Below are positions 1-5,368 of a stretch of DNA of 6,063 nt, piece after piece; position 1 is the first letter of the stretch; every line of letters begins with the position of its first letter. The stretch lies in contig JAFGUM010000531.1 of the NCBI GenBank assembly GCA_016938515.1, positions 1 through 6,063 on the forward strand, in the 5' to 3' direction. The notes beneath the pieces are model-generated. The model was not told where the DNA came from. It was given only the letters and a program-made list of their open reading frames with translations, and ran no database searches. A program made the position numbers and the translations under genes. The DNA is from Spirochaetales bacterium. GTDB lineage: Bacteria > Spirochaetota > Spirochaetia > Treponematales > UBA12059.

Positions 1-1171
1 GCCCGATAGGCAAGCCCGTAACGGCGCTGGCTACGTAGATGTTGATGGCTACGGGAGGCGTGGCCATGCCTATGGCCAGACCCACGACCATCATGATGCC
101 AAAGTGTATGAGGTTTCCGCCGATTGCCGCGATGGCGGGAAGGAAAATGGGCGTCAGGATGATGAGCGCCGATGCCGTTTCCATGAACATGCCTGAAAGC
201 AGTATAACGACGCCTATCATCAGGTAGATCAGGAAACTCGAGTTACCGGCGACGCCCATGATGGCACCCGCAACCGCCTGGGGTATCTGGTAGAACGCAA
301 GCCCCCAGCCAAACAGCTTTGCCGTGGCGATGATGAACATGACCAGCGCCGACGTAACGCCTGCCCCCACGACGAGCTCGTACAAGCGCTTCCAGGTGAG
401 CGCTTTGTATACGAACGCCGCGACGAGGACGGTGTACACGACCGCGATGGCAGCTGCTTCCGACGGGGTAAATACGCCGGTGAAAATCCCGCCCAGGATG
501 ATGACCGGCGTCATGAGCCCCCAGATGGCCGACGCGAAGCGCTTTATCTTCTCCTTGAATGGAACGGAGGCTCCTTCCGGGTAGCGGCGCTTGTTGGCTA
601 TCCAGAGCGCGTAGACTATCAGCCCGCCACCCATCAGCACTCCCGGCAGGAATCCGGCCATAAACAGCTTGGCAACCGATTCACCCGCTATGACGGCGTA
701 CAGCACCATCGGTACGCTCGGTGGTATGACGACGCCTATCGTCCCCGCCGACGCTATGAGCGCCGCCGAGAAATCGACGTCGTACTTCTTCTCCTTGAGG
801 TCTGGAAGCAGAGCCGAGCCTACTGCGGCGGTGGTTGCCGCGCCGGAGCCAGAAATCGCGGCGATGAACATCGACGCCAGTACCGATACGATGGAAAGGC
901 CGCCGCGCGGCTTGCCCAATCCCGCTTCGGCGAACGATACGATGCGCTCGGATATGCCTCCCTTGGCAAGAATATCGCCAGCCAGCACGAAGAAGGGCAC
1001 CGCCACGAGCGAGAAGGAATTATTACCCTCGAGCAGCGTCTGCGGAACCATCTGGAGCGGTATGCCGCTGGACAGGAACACGATGAGCGACGATAACCCG
1101 ATGGCGAGGCCGATAGGCACGCCCAGGATCATCAGCGCGATGAACGCGCCAAACAGTATCCAGCCCATCAT
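1..1171 (-). CDS. dctM: TRAP transporter large permease subunit, DctM family (3' end cut by window edge)
   Basis: This is the inner-membrane ion-coupled permease of a tripartite (TRAP) carboxylate transporter; it moves substrate delivered by the DctP protein. Translating the minus strand from ATG at 1171 gives 390 uninterrupted codons to the window edge. The family is usually about 425-430 residues, so roughly the last tenth is missing. The N-terminus is MMGWILFGAFIALMILGVPI, a typical DctM opening, and the rest is a series of hydrophobic helices. Family signatures seen are SGSGAATTAAVG near residues 102-115 and TPSEAAA near residues 233-240. The start overlaps the dctQ stop by one base (TAATG), and a strong AAGGAGG ribosome site (1178-1184) lies 6 nt upstream. 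A second ATG at 1168 is the only serious alternative start. The gene is last of the three visible operon genes. The family call is very sure; the substrate is not readable from this subunit. Confidence 0.96.
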   Translation of the reverse strand, partial: MMGWILFGAFIALMILGVPIGLAIGLSSLIVFLSSGIPLQMVPQTLLEGNNSFSLVAVPFFVLAGDILAKGGISERIVSFAEAGLGKPRGGLSIVSVLASMFIAAISGSGAATTAAVGSALLPDLKEKKYDVDFSAALIASAGTIGVVIPPSVPMVLYAVIAGESVAKLFMAGFLPGVLMGGGLIVYALWIANKRRYPEGASVPFKEKIKRFASAIWGLMTPVIILGGIFTGVFTPSEAAAIAVVYTVLVAAFVYKALTWKRLYELVVGAGVTSALVMFIIATAKLFGWGLAFYQIPQAVAGAIMGVAGNSSFLIYLMIGVVILLSGMFMETASALIILTPIFLPAIAAIGGNLIHFGIMMVVGLAIGMATPPVAINIYVASAVTGLPIG

Positions 1172-1677
1172 TACTTGCCTCCTTCCCACGTCGTAACGAT
1201 GCCGTCAAGGAGGTGCAGCGCCGTAATCCCTCCCACTACCGGGTACATCAGGTAAATCCAGCGCATCGATATCTGCAGGGCGGGTGTGAGTTGGCCGCCT
1301 TCTTCTTTCATCATTACGGCTCCGTAGTACGCCACGATGGAGAAGAAACCAAGCCCGAGCGCGTAGATAACCGTTGCCAGCACTTTTCTGGCGCCTGCTG
1401 GCAGGTTGTCGCGTAGCATGGTTACGGCGATATGGCTGCCGCGCTTGAATGCGATGGCCGATCCCAGCAGCGACGCGAACACCAACAGGAAGCAGGACAG
1501 TTCTTCAGACCACGTCAGCGCATCGAACAGAAAGCGGAAGATAACCTGCGCCACGATGACCAGCACCATGAGCAACATCATGGCGAATAGCACCCACTCG
1601 CTGTACAGATTGGCTCGGTCGCTGAGCTGGTGGATGAGGGGGCGTCGCCGCTCCCCCGTTTGATTACCAGAAGGCAT
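1171..1677 (-). CDS. dctQ: TRAP transporter small permease subunit, DctQ family
   Basis: This is the small membrane subunit of the TRAP transporter, which pairs with DctM in the inner membrane. From the ATG at 1677 it encodes 168 residues, normal for the family. Four hydrophobic helices are visible at about residues 27-50, 60-77, 97-120 and 138-160. Between and within the first two lies the DctQ hallmark WSEEL (56-60), followed by a small-residue helix and AFKRGSHIAV (76-85). The reading frame stays open upstream to 1770, but I chose 1677. It follows a purine-rich AAAGGAAA ribosome site at once, gives the usual short cytoplasmic N-terminus, and avoids an overlap of over 80 bp with dctP; the upstream extension (rich in Ser, Thr and Pro) is a frame shadow of dctP. 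The gap from dctP is 10 bp and the gene overlaps dctM by one base, so all three are almost certainly one transcript. Confidence 0.93.
   Translation of the reverse strand: MPSGNQTGERRRPLIHQLSDRANLYSEWVLFAMMLLMVLVIVAQVIFRFLFDALTWSEELSCFLLVFASLLGSAIAFKRGSHIAVTMLRDNLPAGARKVLATVIYALGLGFFSIVAYYGAVMMKEEGGQLTPALQISMRWIYLMYPVVGGITALHLLDGIVTTWEGGK
1178..1184 (-). promoter_or_regulatory. Shine-Dalgarno site of dctM
   Basis: AAGGAGG on the minus strand lies inside the last codons of dctQ, 6 nt before the ATG at 1171 and 9 nt before the one at 1168. It favours the first ATG, which overlaps the dctQ stop. Translational coupling of the two membrane subunits is likely. Confidence 0.8.
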
Positions 1678-1687
1678 CGGCTTTCCT

Positions 1688-2647
1688 TTACTTGGTAGCC
1701 AGGATGGCGTCGATGAAGTCCTTGCCGAACTTGGCTGAGTAGGAGTCGTACACCGGCTTAACCGCGTCAAGGAAGGGTTGCAGGTTTGGCGTGTCTATGA
1801 CCATGCCCTTGTCTTTGAGTTCCTGCATCCACTTCGCTTCGCTGGAGTTGTTGAAGTCACGCTCAAACTGGGCTGCTTCCTTGGCCGCACGGACTACAGC
1901 CGCCTGCTGGGTCGCGTTGAGCTTATTCCAGGTTTTGAGGCTCATGATGATCGGGGCTGGGGCGTACGCGTGTCTCGTTATGGACATGTACTTCTGGCTC
2001 TCGTAGAGCTTGAACGACACGATGACGTTGAGCGGGTTTTCCTGCCCGTCTATTGTTTTCTGCTGCAACGCGGTAAGCGCCTCGGTCCATGCCATGGGCA
2101 CCGCGTTGGCACCGAGAGCCTTGAACGAGTCTACGTACACCGGGTTCTGCATCAGGCGAATCTTGAGGCCTTTGAGGTCGGCAGGAGAGCGTACCGGTTT
2201 TTTGCTGTTCGTCAGATTTCTGAAGCCGCGTTCCGCCCACGCGAGGCCCTTCCATCCCTGTGACTCCATCTCGTCAAAGAGGCTCTGACCCAGCGGCCCG
2301 TCAAGGACCTTGTACGCGTGCTCGGGGTCGCGGAACAGGAACGGCAGATCCATCGCTCCAAAACGCGGCAGAAAATTGATGATGGGGCCCGCGGTGATGA
2401 TGCCGGCGTCTACGATGCCCATCTTCATGCGTTCCAGCAGGGTTCGCTCATCACCGAGTACCGCGTTGGGGTACAGAGTTACCTTGACCTGCCCGTTCGT
2501 GTACTTTTCTACGCGCTCCTTGAACTGGGTAGCCGCGAGGTGAAAGGAATCCTGTTCGTTGACCACGTGGGCCAGCTTGATGTCTATCGCGAACAGGGGG
2601 CTAGCTAGGAGGGCCAGCACGATCAATGCAGTTGCAATCCGTTTCAT
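1688..2647 (-). CDS. dctP: TRAP transporter periplasmic solute-binding protein, DctP family
   Basis: This is the periplasmic receptor that captures the substrate and hands it to DctQM. It has 319 residues, normal for the family. Residues 1-20 form a signal peptide (positive MKR, hydrophobic core, cleavage likely after PLFA). Family landmarks follow in order: IKLAHV at 23-28, GFRNLTNSKKPV at 141-152, LKGLKIRLMQNP at 158-169 with Arg164 as the conserved carboxylate-clamping arginine, and the ALQQKTIDGQENP segment at 193-205 of the DctP fold. The frame is open to an ATG at 2674, but the ATG at 2647 is preferred because an AAGGAG ribosome site sits 6 nt before it and the signal peptide starts there. 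The adjacent divergent FadR-type regulator suggests a sugar acid or another small carboxylate as ligand; that is inference. A C4-dicarboxylate cannot be excluded. Confidence 0.95.
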   Translation of the reverse strand: MKRIATALIVLALLASPLFAIDIKLAHVVNEQDSFHLAATQFKERVEKYTNGQVKVTLYPNAVLGDERTLLERMKMGIVDAGIITAGPIINFLPRFGAMDLPFLFRDPEHAYKVLDGPLGQSLFDEMESQGWKGLAWAERGFRNLTNSKKPVRSPADLKGLKIRLMQNPVYVDSFKALGANAVPMAWTEALTALQQKTIDGQENPLNVIVSFKLYESQKYMSITRHAYAPAPIIMSLKTWNKLNATQQAAVVRAAKEAAQFERDFNNSSEAKWMQELKDKGMVIDTPNLQPFLDAVKPVYDSYSAKFGKDFIDAILATK

Positions 2648-2653
2648 ACGTTT

Positions 2654-2659
2654 CTCCTT
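2654..2659 (-). promoter_or_regulatory. Shine-Dalgarno site of dctP
   Basis: AAGGAG on the minus strand, 6 nt before the ATG at 2647. It decides against the upstream in-frame ATG at 2674, which lies in the CCATGG joining the two operators and has no comparable site. Confidence 0.8.
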
Positions 2660-2663
2660 GAAA

Positions 2664-2673
2664 GGTAGTACCA
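2664..2673. promoter_or_regulatory. Candidate FadR/GntR-type operator, copy 1 (dctP-proximal)
   Basis: GGTAGTACCA contains the inverted arms GGT and ACC around AGT. It is a near-copy (one mismatch in ten) of the second element that starts 11 bp away. It fits the FadR-subfamily pattern TNGTNNNACNA except for its first base. It lies in the untranslated leader of dctP, just upstream of the ribosome site. That its ligand is the adjacent GntR protein is inference. Confidence 0.6.
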
Positions 2674-2684
2674 TGGTAGAACCA
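2674..2684. promoter_or_regulatory. Candidate FadR/GntR-type operator, copy 2 (perfect match)
   Basis: TGGTAGAACCA is an exact TGGT-N3-ACCA inverted repeat. This is the half-site arrangement known for FadR-subfamily regulators such as PdhR, GlcC and FadR itself. It sits just downstream of the predicted dctP start point (near 2690) and immediately upstream of the -35 box of the regulator's promoter (2689-2694). Binding could therefore block dctPQM transcription and touch polymerase at the regulator promoter. The regulator is encoded 80 bp away. Confidence 0.75.
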
Positions 2685-2688
2685 CAGC

Positions 2689-2717
2689 TTGACGAAAGCC
2701 TAACACTATTCTAGAAT
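2689..2717 (+). promoter_or_regulatory. Predicted sigma70-type promoter of the GntR regulator gene
   Basis: TTGACG (2689-2694), a 17-bp spacer and TAGAAT (2712-2717) match the consensus at 5 of 6 bases in each box. The expected start point is near 2724, giving a leader of about 40 nt before the GTG at 2764. It overlaps the opposite-strand dctP promoter almost completely. Confidence 0.75.
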
Positions 2718-2725
2718 ACCGTCAA
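2697..2725 (-). promoter_or_regulatory. Predicted sigma70-type promoter of dctPQM
   Basis: On the minus strand, TTGACG (2725-2720), a 17-bp spacer and TAGGCT (2702-2697) form a plausible promoter with a strong -35 and a weak -10. The expected start point is near 2690, leaving a leader of about 43 nt that contains both candidate operators and the ribosome site. The weak -10 could mean a need for activation or simply low basal strength. Confidence 0.55.
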
Positions 2726-2763
2726 GAAAAAAGCGGCTGAAGCGTCGCTGTAGTCGAGGCACC

Positions 2764-3465
2764 GTGGAAAAAAAGAGAGCCGAGCTCGTACGGACACTGA
2801 CAGACATGATTCGTGAGCCAGGGCGTTTTGGCGAAGGCCGATTACCGCCCGAGCGCGAGCTCGCCGCCAGCCTTGGAGTCAGCAGAAACCTGCTAAGGGA
2901 AGCCATAATTACGATGGAGGTGATGGGACTCCTTGAAATACGGGAGCGGCAAGGCGCCTTCATAGCCACACCACAAGCCGATGAATTCGCGGCCAGCCTC
3001 AAGTTTTTGTCACTGTGGCCGGATGACATCCTGACGCACCTGATGGAGATGCGCCTCGTCATAGAGGTGCCCGCGTCGGGGCTGGCGGCCGTGCGTCGTA
3101 CCACCGATGAAGTGATCCGCCTGCACGGCTGCATCCGGCACCTTGAGGACGCCGACGCCGCGCGGGATGCCGAAGCCGCTGGCACCTGGGACGCGCAGCT
3201 TCACACGCTCGTCGTAAAAGCCGCGCACAATCCGGTGCTGGACCGGGTGTACGAAGGCCTCTCGTCCACCATGGAAACGTACGTGAAAATCAGCCGGCGC
3301 AAGCTTCTGGCACTGGAACAATGGCCGGAAAAAATTCTTGACCAGCACAAGAGGCTGGTCGAGGCCATGGAAGCGGGAGACCCCCTCGCCGCGCAACAGG
3401 CGCTACGGGATCACCTCGAAGGCGCGCTGCGCACGCTGGTCGAGCTCCGATCTATCGGCGCGTAG
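2764..3465 (+). CDS. GntR-family transcriptional regulator, FadR subfamily (FCD domain)
   Basis: A ligand-responsive DNA-binding regulator of 233 residues, the usual FadR-subfamily size. Residues 5-70 form the winged helix, with the classic run LPPERELAASLGVSR (27-41), then LREAI and GLLEIRERQGAF (55-66, wing). Residues 85-230 form the all-helical FCD ligand domain. It contains Asp143 and His147 (WDAQLH), His195 (DQHKRL) and His217 (RDHLEG), which match the D-x3-H...H...H metal site of this family; carboxylate ligands usually bind at that metal. The start is GTG at 2764 with a short GAGG site at 2756-2759; no upstream ATG fits better. It is divergent from dctPQM, and two TGGT-N3-ACCA-like operators lie between, so it most likely controls that operon and itself. 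The effector is unknown; a sugar acid, lactate- or glycolate-like acid are options. The gene ends 2 bp from the convergent permease gene. Confidence 0.94.
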   Translation: MEKKRAELVRTLTDMIREPGRFGEGRLPPERELAASLGVSRNLLREAIITMEVMGLLEIRERQGAFIATPQADEFAASLKFLSLWPDDILTHLMEMRLVIEVPASGLAAVRRTTDEVIRLHGCIRHLEDADAARDAEAAGTWDAQLHTLVVKAAHNPVLDRVYEGLSSTMETYVKISRRKLLALEQWPEKILDQHKRLVEAMEAGDPLAAQQALRDHLEGALRTLVELRSIGA

Positions 3466-3467
3466 GG

Positions 3468-4373
3468 TCAGGGCGACAGCGCCACCAGCACCGGCCAGGC
3501 CATGTACAGCGAAAAAGCCAGCACCGCGGCGTACGAAAGGAGCTCGAGTAGCTCGGCGACTACGTGAATTTCCCGTTCGTGTGACTTGAGCCGCTGGAAC
3601 AGGCTTTCCCGGCCAAACCAGGCAAGGTACCCAGCCGCCGATATGACGAGCCCCATGCCGAGTGACATCGCGATAACGCCGGCCGCGCCGAGCGCTGGCA
3701 AGCCCGCGTACAGCGCGAACAGCAGCAGCATCGTCGCGCCGGGGCAGGGCACCAAGCTGGAAACGACTATCATGCCGTACACGCCGCGGGCTGAGCCTTC
3801 GGCGTGTCGGTGACCCGTGCCGCGGATCAGCGCTGCTACCTTGTACACGATGAGCGCCGCCGACACGAGCACGAGTGTTCCAAAGGTCGCGGCGTCTATC
3901 CAGGCGCCCACGCGCTCTGTTTCTCCGAGGCCGACGACGGCACCGTACGCGGCCGACAGCGCCAGCACCAGGGCTATGCCCGCGCCCGCGTGCACGCCGG
4001 CGGACAGGAACCCCGCCGCCAGTGGCTCCCAGGCCCGCGCCTTCTTGCCCAGAAACAGCGAGAACAGCACCGTCTTGCGGTGCCCCGGTCCGGCGGCGTG
4101 GAGAATGCCGTACACGAAGGCGGCGCCAAGAAGCACGGCAAGAGTTCCGGCCGATGGATCGTTGGCAAAAGCCCTGACGGCTTCGGCGCTGCGCTCGCGG
4201 AGGTCTCGCTGGGCATCCAGCAGAGGACCCTGCGACGTCGGGGTTCTCGTAGCCGGTATCGTCGGACCTTCCGTAGAAGCAAAGGGATTGGCGGTCGCAG
4301 GCAGCGCTACGGCAGCCAGCAGAGCAGCCAGCACGAGGCTGCGCAGTGGGTGGCGGGGTTTGTATCGCTTCAT
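3468..4373 (-). CDS. zevB: NicO-family divalent metal permease (ZevB / RcnA / NixA-like)
   Basis: A polytopic membrane protein of 301 residues in the nickel/cobalt transporter (NicO) superfamily. Residues 1-28 are a signal-like hydrophobic segment ending in ATA, followed by a polar stretch (29-72). The transport core then follows, with helices at about 76-92, 118-145, 160-183, 200-222, 228-252 and 275-297. The two family motifs are clear: YGILHAAGPGHRKTV (88-102, with His92 and His98) and SSLVPCPGATMLLL (205-218). His128 lies in the next helix. The polar loop around GHRH (187-190) is short, unlike the long His-rich loop of E. coli RcnA. It follows a DUF1007 gene by 3 bp, the arrangement of the Haemophilus zinc system ZevA-ZevB, so I name it zevB with reserve. 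Direction of transport and metal (Zn, Ni or Co) are not decided by sequence. It has little ribosome site of its own (TAGGCC before ATG), so coupling is likely. Confidence 0.88.
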   Translation of the reverse strand: MKRYKPRHPLRSLVLAALLAAVALPATANPFASTEGPTIPATRTPTSQGPLLDAQRDLRERSAEAVRAFANDPSAGTLAVLLGAAFVYGILHAAGPGHRKTVLFSLFLGKKARAWEPLAAGFLSAGVHAGAGIALVLALSAAYGAVVGLGETERVGAWIDAATFGTLVLVSAALIVYKVAALIRGTGHRHAEGSARGVYGMIVVSSLVPCPGATMLLLFALYAGLPALGAAGVIAMSLGMGLVISAAGYLAWFGRESLFQRLKSHEREIHVVAELLELLSYAAVLAFSLYMAWPVLVALSP

Positions 4374-4376
4374 GGC

Positions 4377-5030
4377 CTATGGAAAATACACCCTGATTTC
4401 TTCAGGGTACGCGGTCTGGAGGCCACGTTCCCATTTGAGGTAGACACGAGTGTCACCGGTTCCACCAGCGGGGTTGTAGAACACCGGGTAGTCCTTGTTC
4501 TCCCCAAAAGTGATGATCGGTTCCTCGTTCTGAGCCTCTTCCAGCCACGTTACGGTGGCAGTATCCGGCAGGTATCGTATAGCGCAGTAGAACGTGGAGT
4601 CGAAGGCGGCGACGCTCACGTCATCAGCAAAGCCCTGGCCCTCCAGCGGTACGCGGAAGCGGTAGACAGCGCGCCCGTCTCTCTGGCTTGCGCTGAAGCC
4701 CTGTATTTCTGCGGGGGTATAGCGCCTCTCGCCCTGGCGCACGAAGGTAAAATACCCGTACTTCTTCAAGTTGGAGAAGGCGCGCGCCTGCACCGTGGCG
4801 CTTTCTGCGTCGTCAAAGGTGCCATCGTGGTTTCTGTCGAACTGGCCTATCACGTCGGCGCTGAAGACCGGATCGAAGACCCACTCCACCCAGATGCCCT
4901 CCAGCGCCTGGCCGCGCAGCTCGAACTCCAGCCTGGCGTCCATAAAGACGTGCGGGTGGGCCCAGGCCCCCACTACGGGAGCAAGGGTCAGGATGAAGCT
5001 CAGGGCAATACGTCGAACAGAACCGGTCAT
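4377..5030 (-). CDS. zevA: Periplasmic DUF1007 protein (ZevA-like), putative metal-binding partner of the permease
   Basis: A secreted protein of 217 residues of the DUF1007 family. Residues 1-24 form a signal peptide ending in AWA, and the next residues are HPHVFMDARLEF (25-36), the family's hallmark opening. If cut after Ala24, the mature protein would begin with His. Residues 49-58 (EWVFDPVFSA) are also typical. Residues 65-76 form a complete EF-hand-type loop: Asp65, Asn67, Asp69, Gly70, Phe72 and Glu76 at positions 1, 3, 5, 6, 8 and 12. The rest is beta-rich with many aromatics. In Haemophilus the homologous ZevA is reported as a zinc-binding periplasmic protein working with ZevB; here the permease follows by 3 bp. 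Metal and mechanism are inferred. The gene starts 4 bp after the stop of the small membrane-protein gene, with TAGGCG as the only ribosome-site-like sequence, overlapping that stop. Confidence 0.88.
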   Translation of the reverse strand: MTGSVRRIALSFILTLAPVVGAWAHPHVFMDARLEFELRGQALEGIWVEWVFDPVFSADVIGQFDRNHDGTFDDAESATVQARAFSNLKKYGYFTFVRQGERRYTPAEIQGFSASQRDGRAVYRFRVPLEGQGFADDVSVAAFDSTFYCAIRYLPDTATVTWLEEAQNEEPIITFGENKDYPVFYNPAGGTGDTRVYLKWERGLQTAYPEEIRVYFP

Positions 5031-5034
5031 GCGC

Positions 5035-5277
5035 CTACCCCTGGCTCCGGTCTTCCAGCAGCTTCGTGGTAAAGGCCACGTCGCCTTCGAGCTTGGCTAT
5101 CCTCGATTCGCGTTCCCGAGCTTCCTGCTCCAGAGCCTCTACGCGCTCAGTCAGAGCCTTGATCTGACCCGGATCGACACCGCGCCGTGCCTGCTGGCTT
5201 TTACCCAGAACGTCGCCCATGACCGCTACTATCGAAATGAGGACTAAGCCTCCGACTATCATCGCTACTACTCCCAT
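5035..5277 (-). CDS. Small single-pass membrane protein with coiled coil, first gene of the metal operon (weakly PspB-like)
   Basis: An 80-residue protein that I cannot place in a named family with confidence. Residues 3-21 are a membrane helix (VVAMIVGGLVLISIVAVMG). A short basic linker follows (26-35, KSQQARRGV). Residues 38-75 are a strongly charged helix with heptad-spaced hydrophobics (LTERVEALEQ..., RIAKLEGDV..., TKLLED), likely a cytoplasmic coiled coil that multimerises. Size, order and the RIxxLE pattern resemble phage-shock protein PspB, but PspB's typical C-terminus is absent. The start is secure: GAGGAG (5284-5289) lies 6 nt before the ATG, by far the best ribosome site in this operon. 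The DUF1007 gene follows 4 bp after the stop, so it is the lead gene of the metal operon, and a scaffold or regulator of the permease is a reasonable guess only. Confidence 0.8.
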   Translation of the reverse strand: MGVVAMIVGGLVLISIVAVMGDVLGKSQQARRGVDPGQIKALTERVEALEQEARERESRIAKLEGDVAFTTKLLEDRSQG

Positions 5278-5283
5278 GCGGCA

Positions 5284-5289
5284 CTCCTC
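5284..5289 (-). promoter_or_regulatory. Shine-Dalgarno site of the small membrane-protein gene
   Basis: GAGGAG on the minus strand, 6 nt before the ATG at 5277. The two downstream genes of the operon lack anything as strong, so ribosomes probably load mainly here. Confidence 0.8.
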
Positions 5290-5316
5290 TGCTATCTCTT
5301 ATTTTCGATTCACCGC

Positions 5317-5346
5317 AGTATACCCCCATCGGTGCCCGAGTGAAAG
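5317..5346 (-). promoter_or_regulatory. Predicted promoter of the metal operon
   Basis: On the minus strand, TATACT (5322-5317) is a good -10 box. The best -35 is CTTTCA (5346-5341) at an 18-bp spacing, which is weak (3 of 6). The start point would be near 5310, giving a leader of about 33 nt that contains the GAGGAG site. It separates this operon from the upstream nuclease gene on the same strand. Confidence 0.5.
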
Positions 5347-5357
5347 TCCACCGGTGG
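5326..5357. repeat. Paired CCA(T/C)CGGTG elements flanking the metal-operon -35 region
   Basis: CCATCGGTG (5326-5334) and CCACCGGTG (5348-5356) are direct copies with one mismatch, offset by 22 bp or about two helical turns. The second is part of a perfect 10-bp palindrome, CCACCGGTGG (5348-5357). They bracket the candidate -35 box (5341-5346), so an operator is possible. A GC-rich chance match is also possible. There is no T-run, so it is not an intrinsic terminator for the nuclease gene. Confidence 0.35.
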
Positions 5358-5368
5358 TGGCGTTGGTT

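Noticed and set aside
669..1196. A 175-codon plus-strand frame antisense to dctM (and shorter ones at 39-227 and 324-584)
   Set aside because: The minus strand here encodes an unmistakable DctM protein. The plus frame is low-complexity (Met, Ala, Pro, Ser) as expected from the reverse complement of membrane-helix codons.
1678..1770. N-terminal extension of dctQ to an ATG at 1770
   Set aside because: It overlaps the end of dctP by over 80 bp, its residues are unlike DctQ, and the ATG at 1677 has a ribosome site and gives a normal-length protein.
2648..2674. N-terminal extension of dctP to an ATG at 2674
   Set aside because: It would put nine polar residues before the signal peptide, and the ATG lies in the CCATGG joining the operators. 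The ATG at 2647 has AAGGAG at ideal spacing.
3472..3483. GGCG-ACAG-CGCC hairpin just after the regulator gene, as a terminator
   Set aside because: The stem is only 4 bp with no following T-run, and it lies inside the coding end of the permease gene.
3804..5072. A 422-codon open frame on the plus strand antisense to the permease and DUF1007 genes
   Set aside because: It crosses two well-recognised minus-strand genes, its protein is rich in Arg and Gly with no domain I recognise, and it has no membrane, motif or ribosome-site support. It is a GC-driven shadow frame.
5035..5277. Naming the small membrane protein PspB
   Set aside because: Topology and size fit, but the characteristic C-terminal residues of PspB are not seen and no pspA or pspC lies nearby, so only a weak resemblance is claimed.
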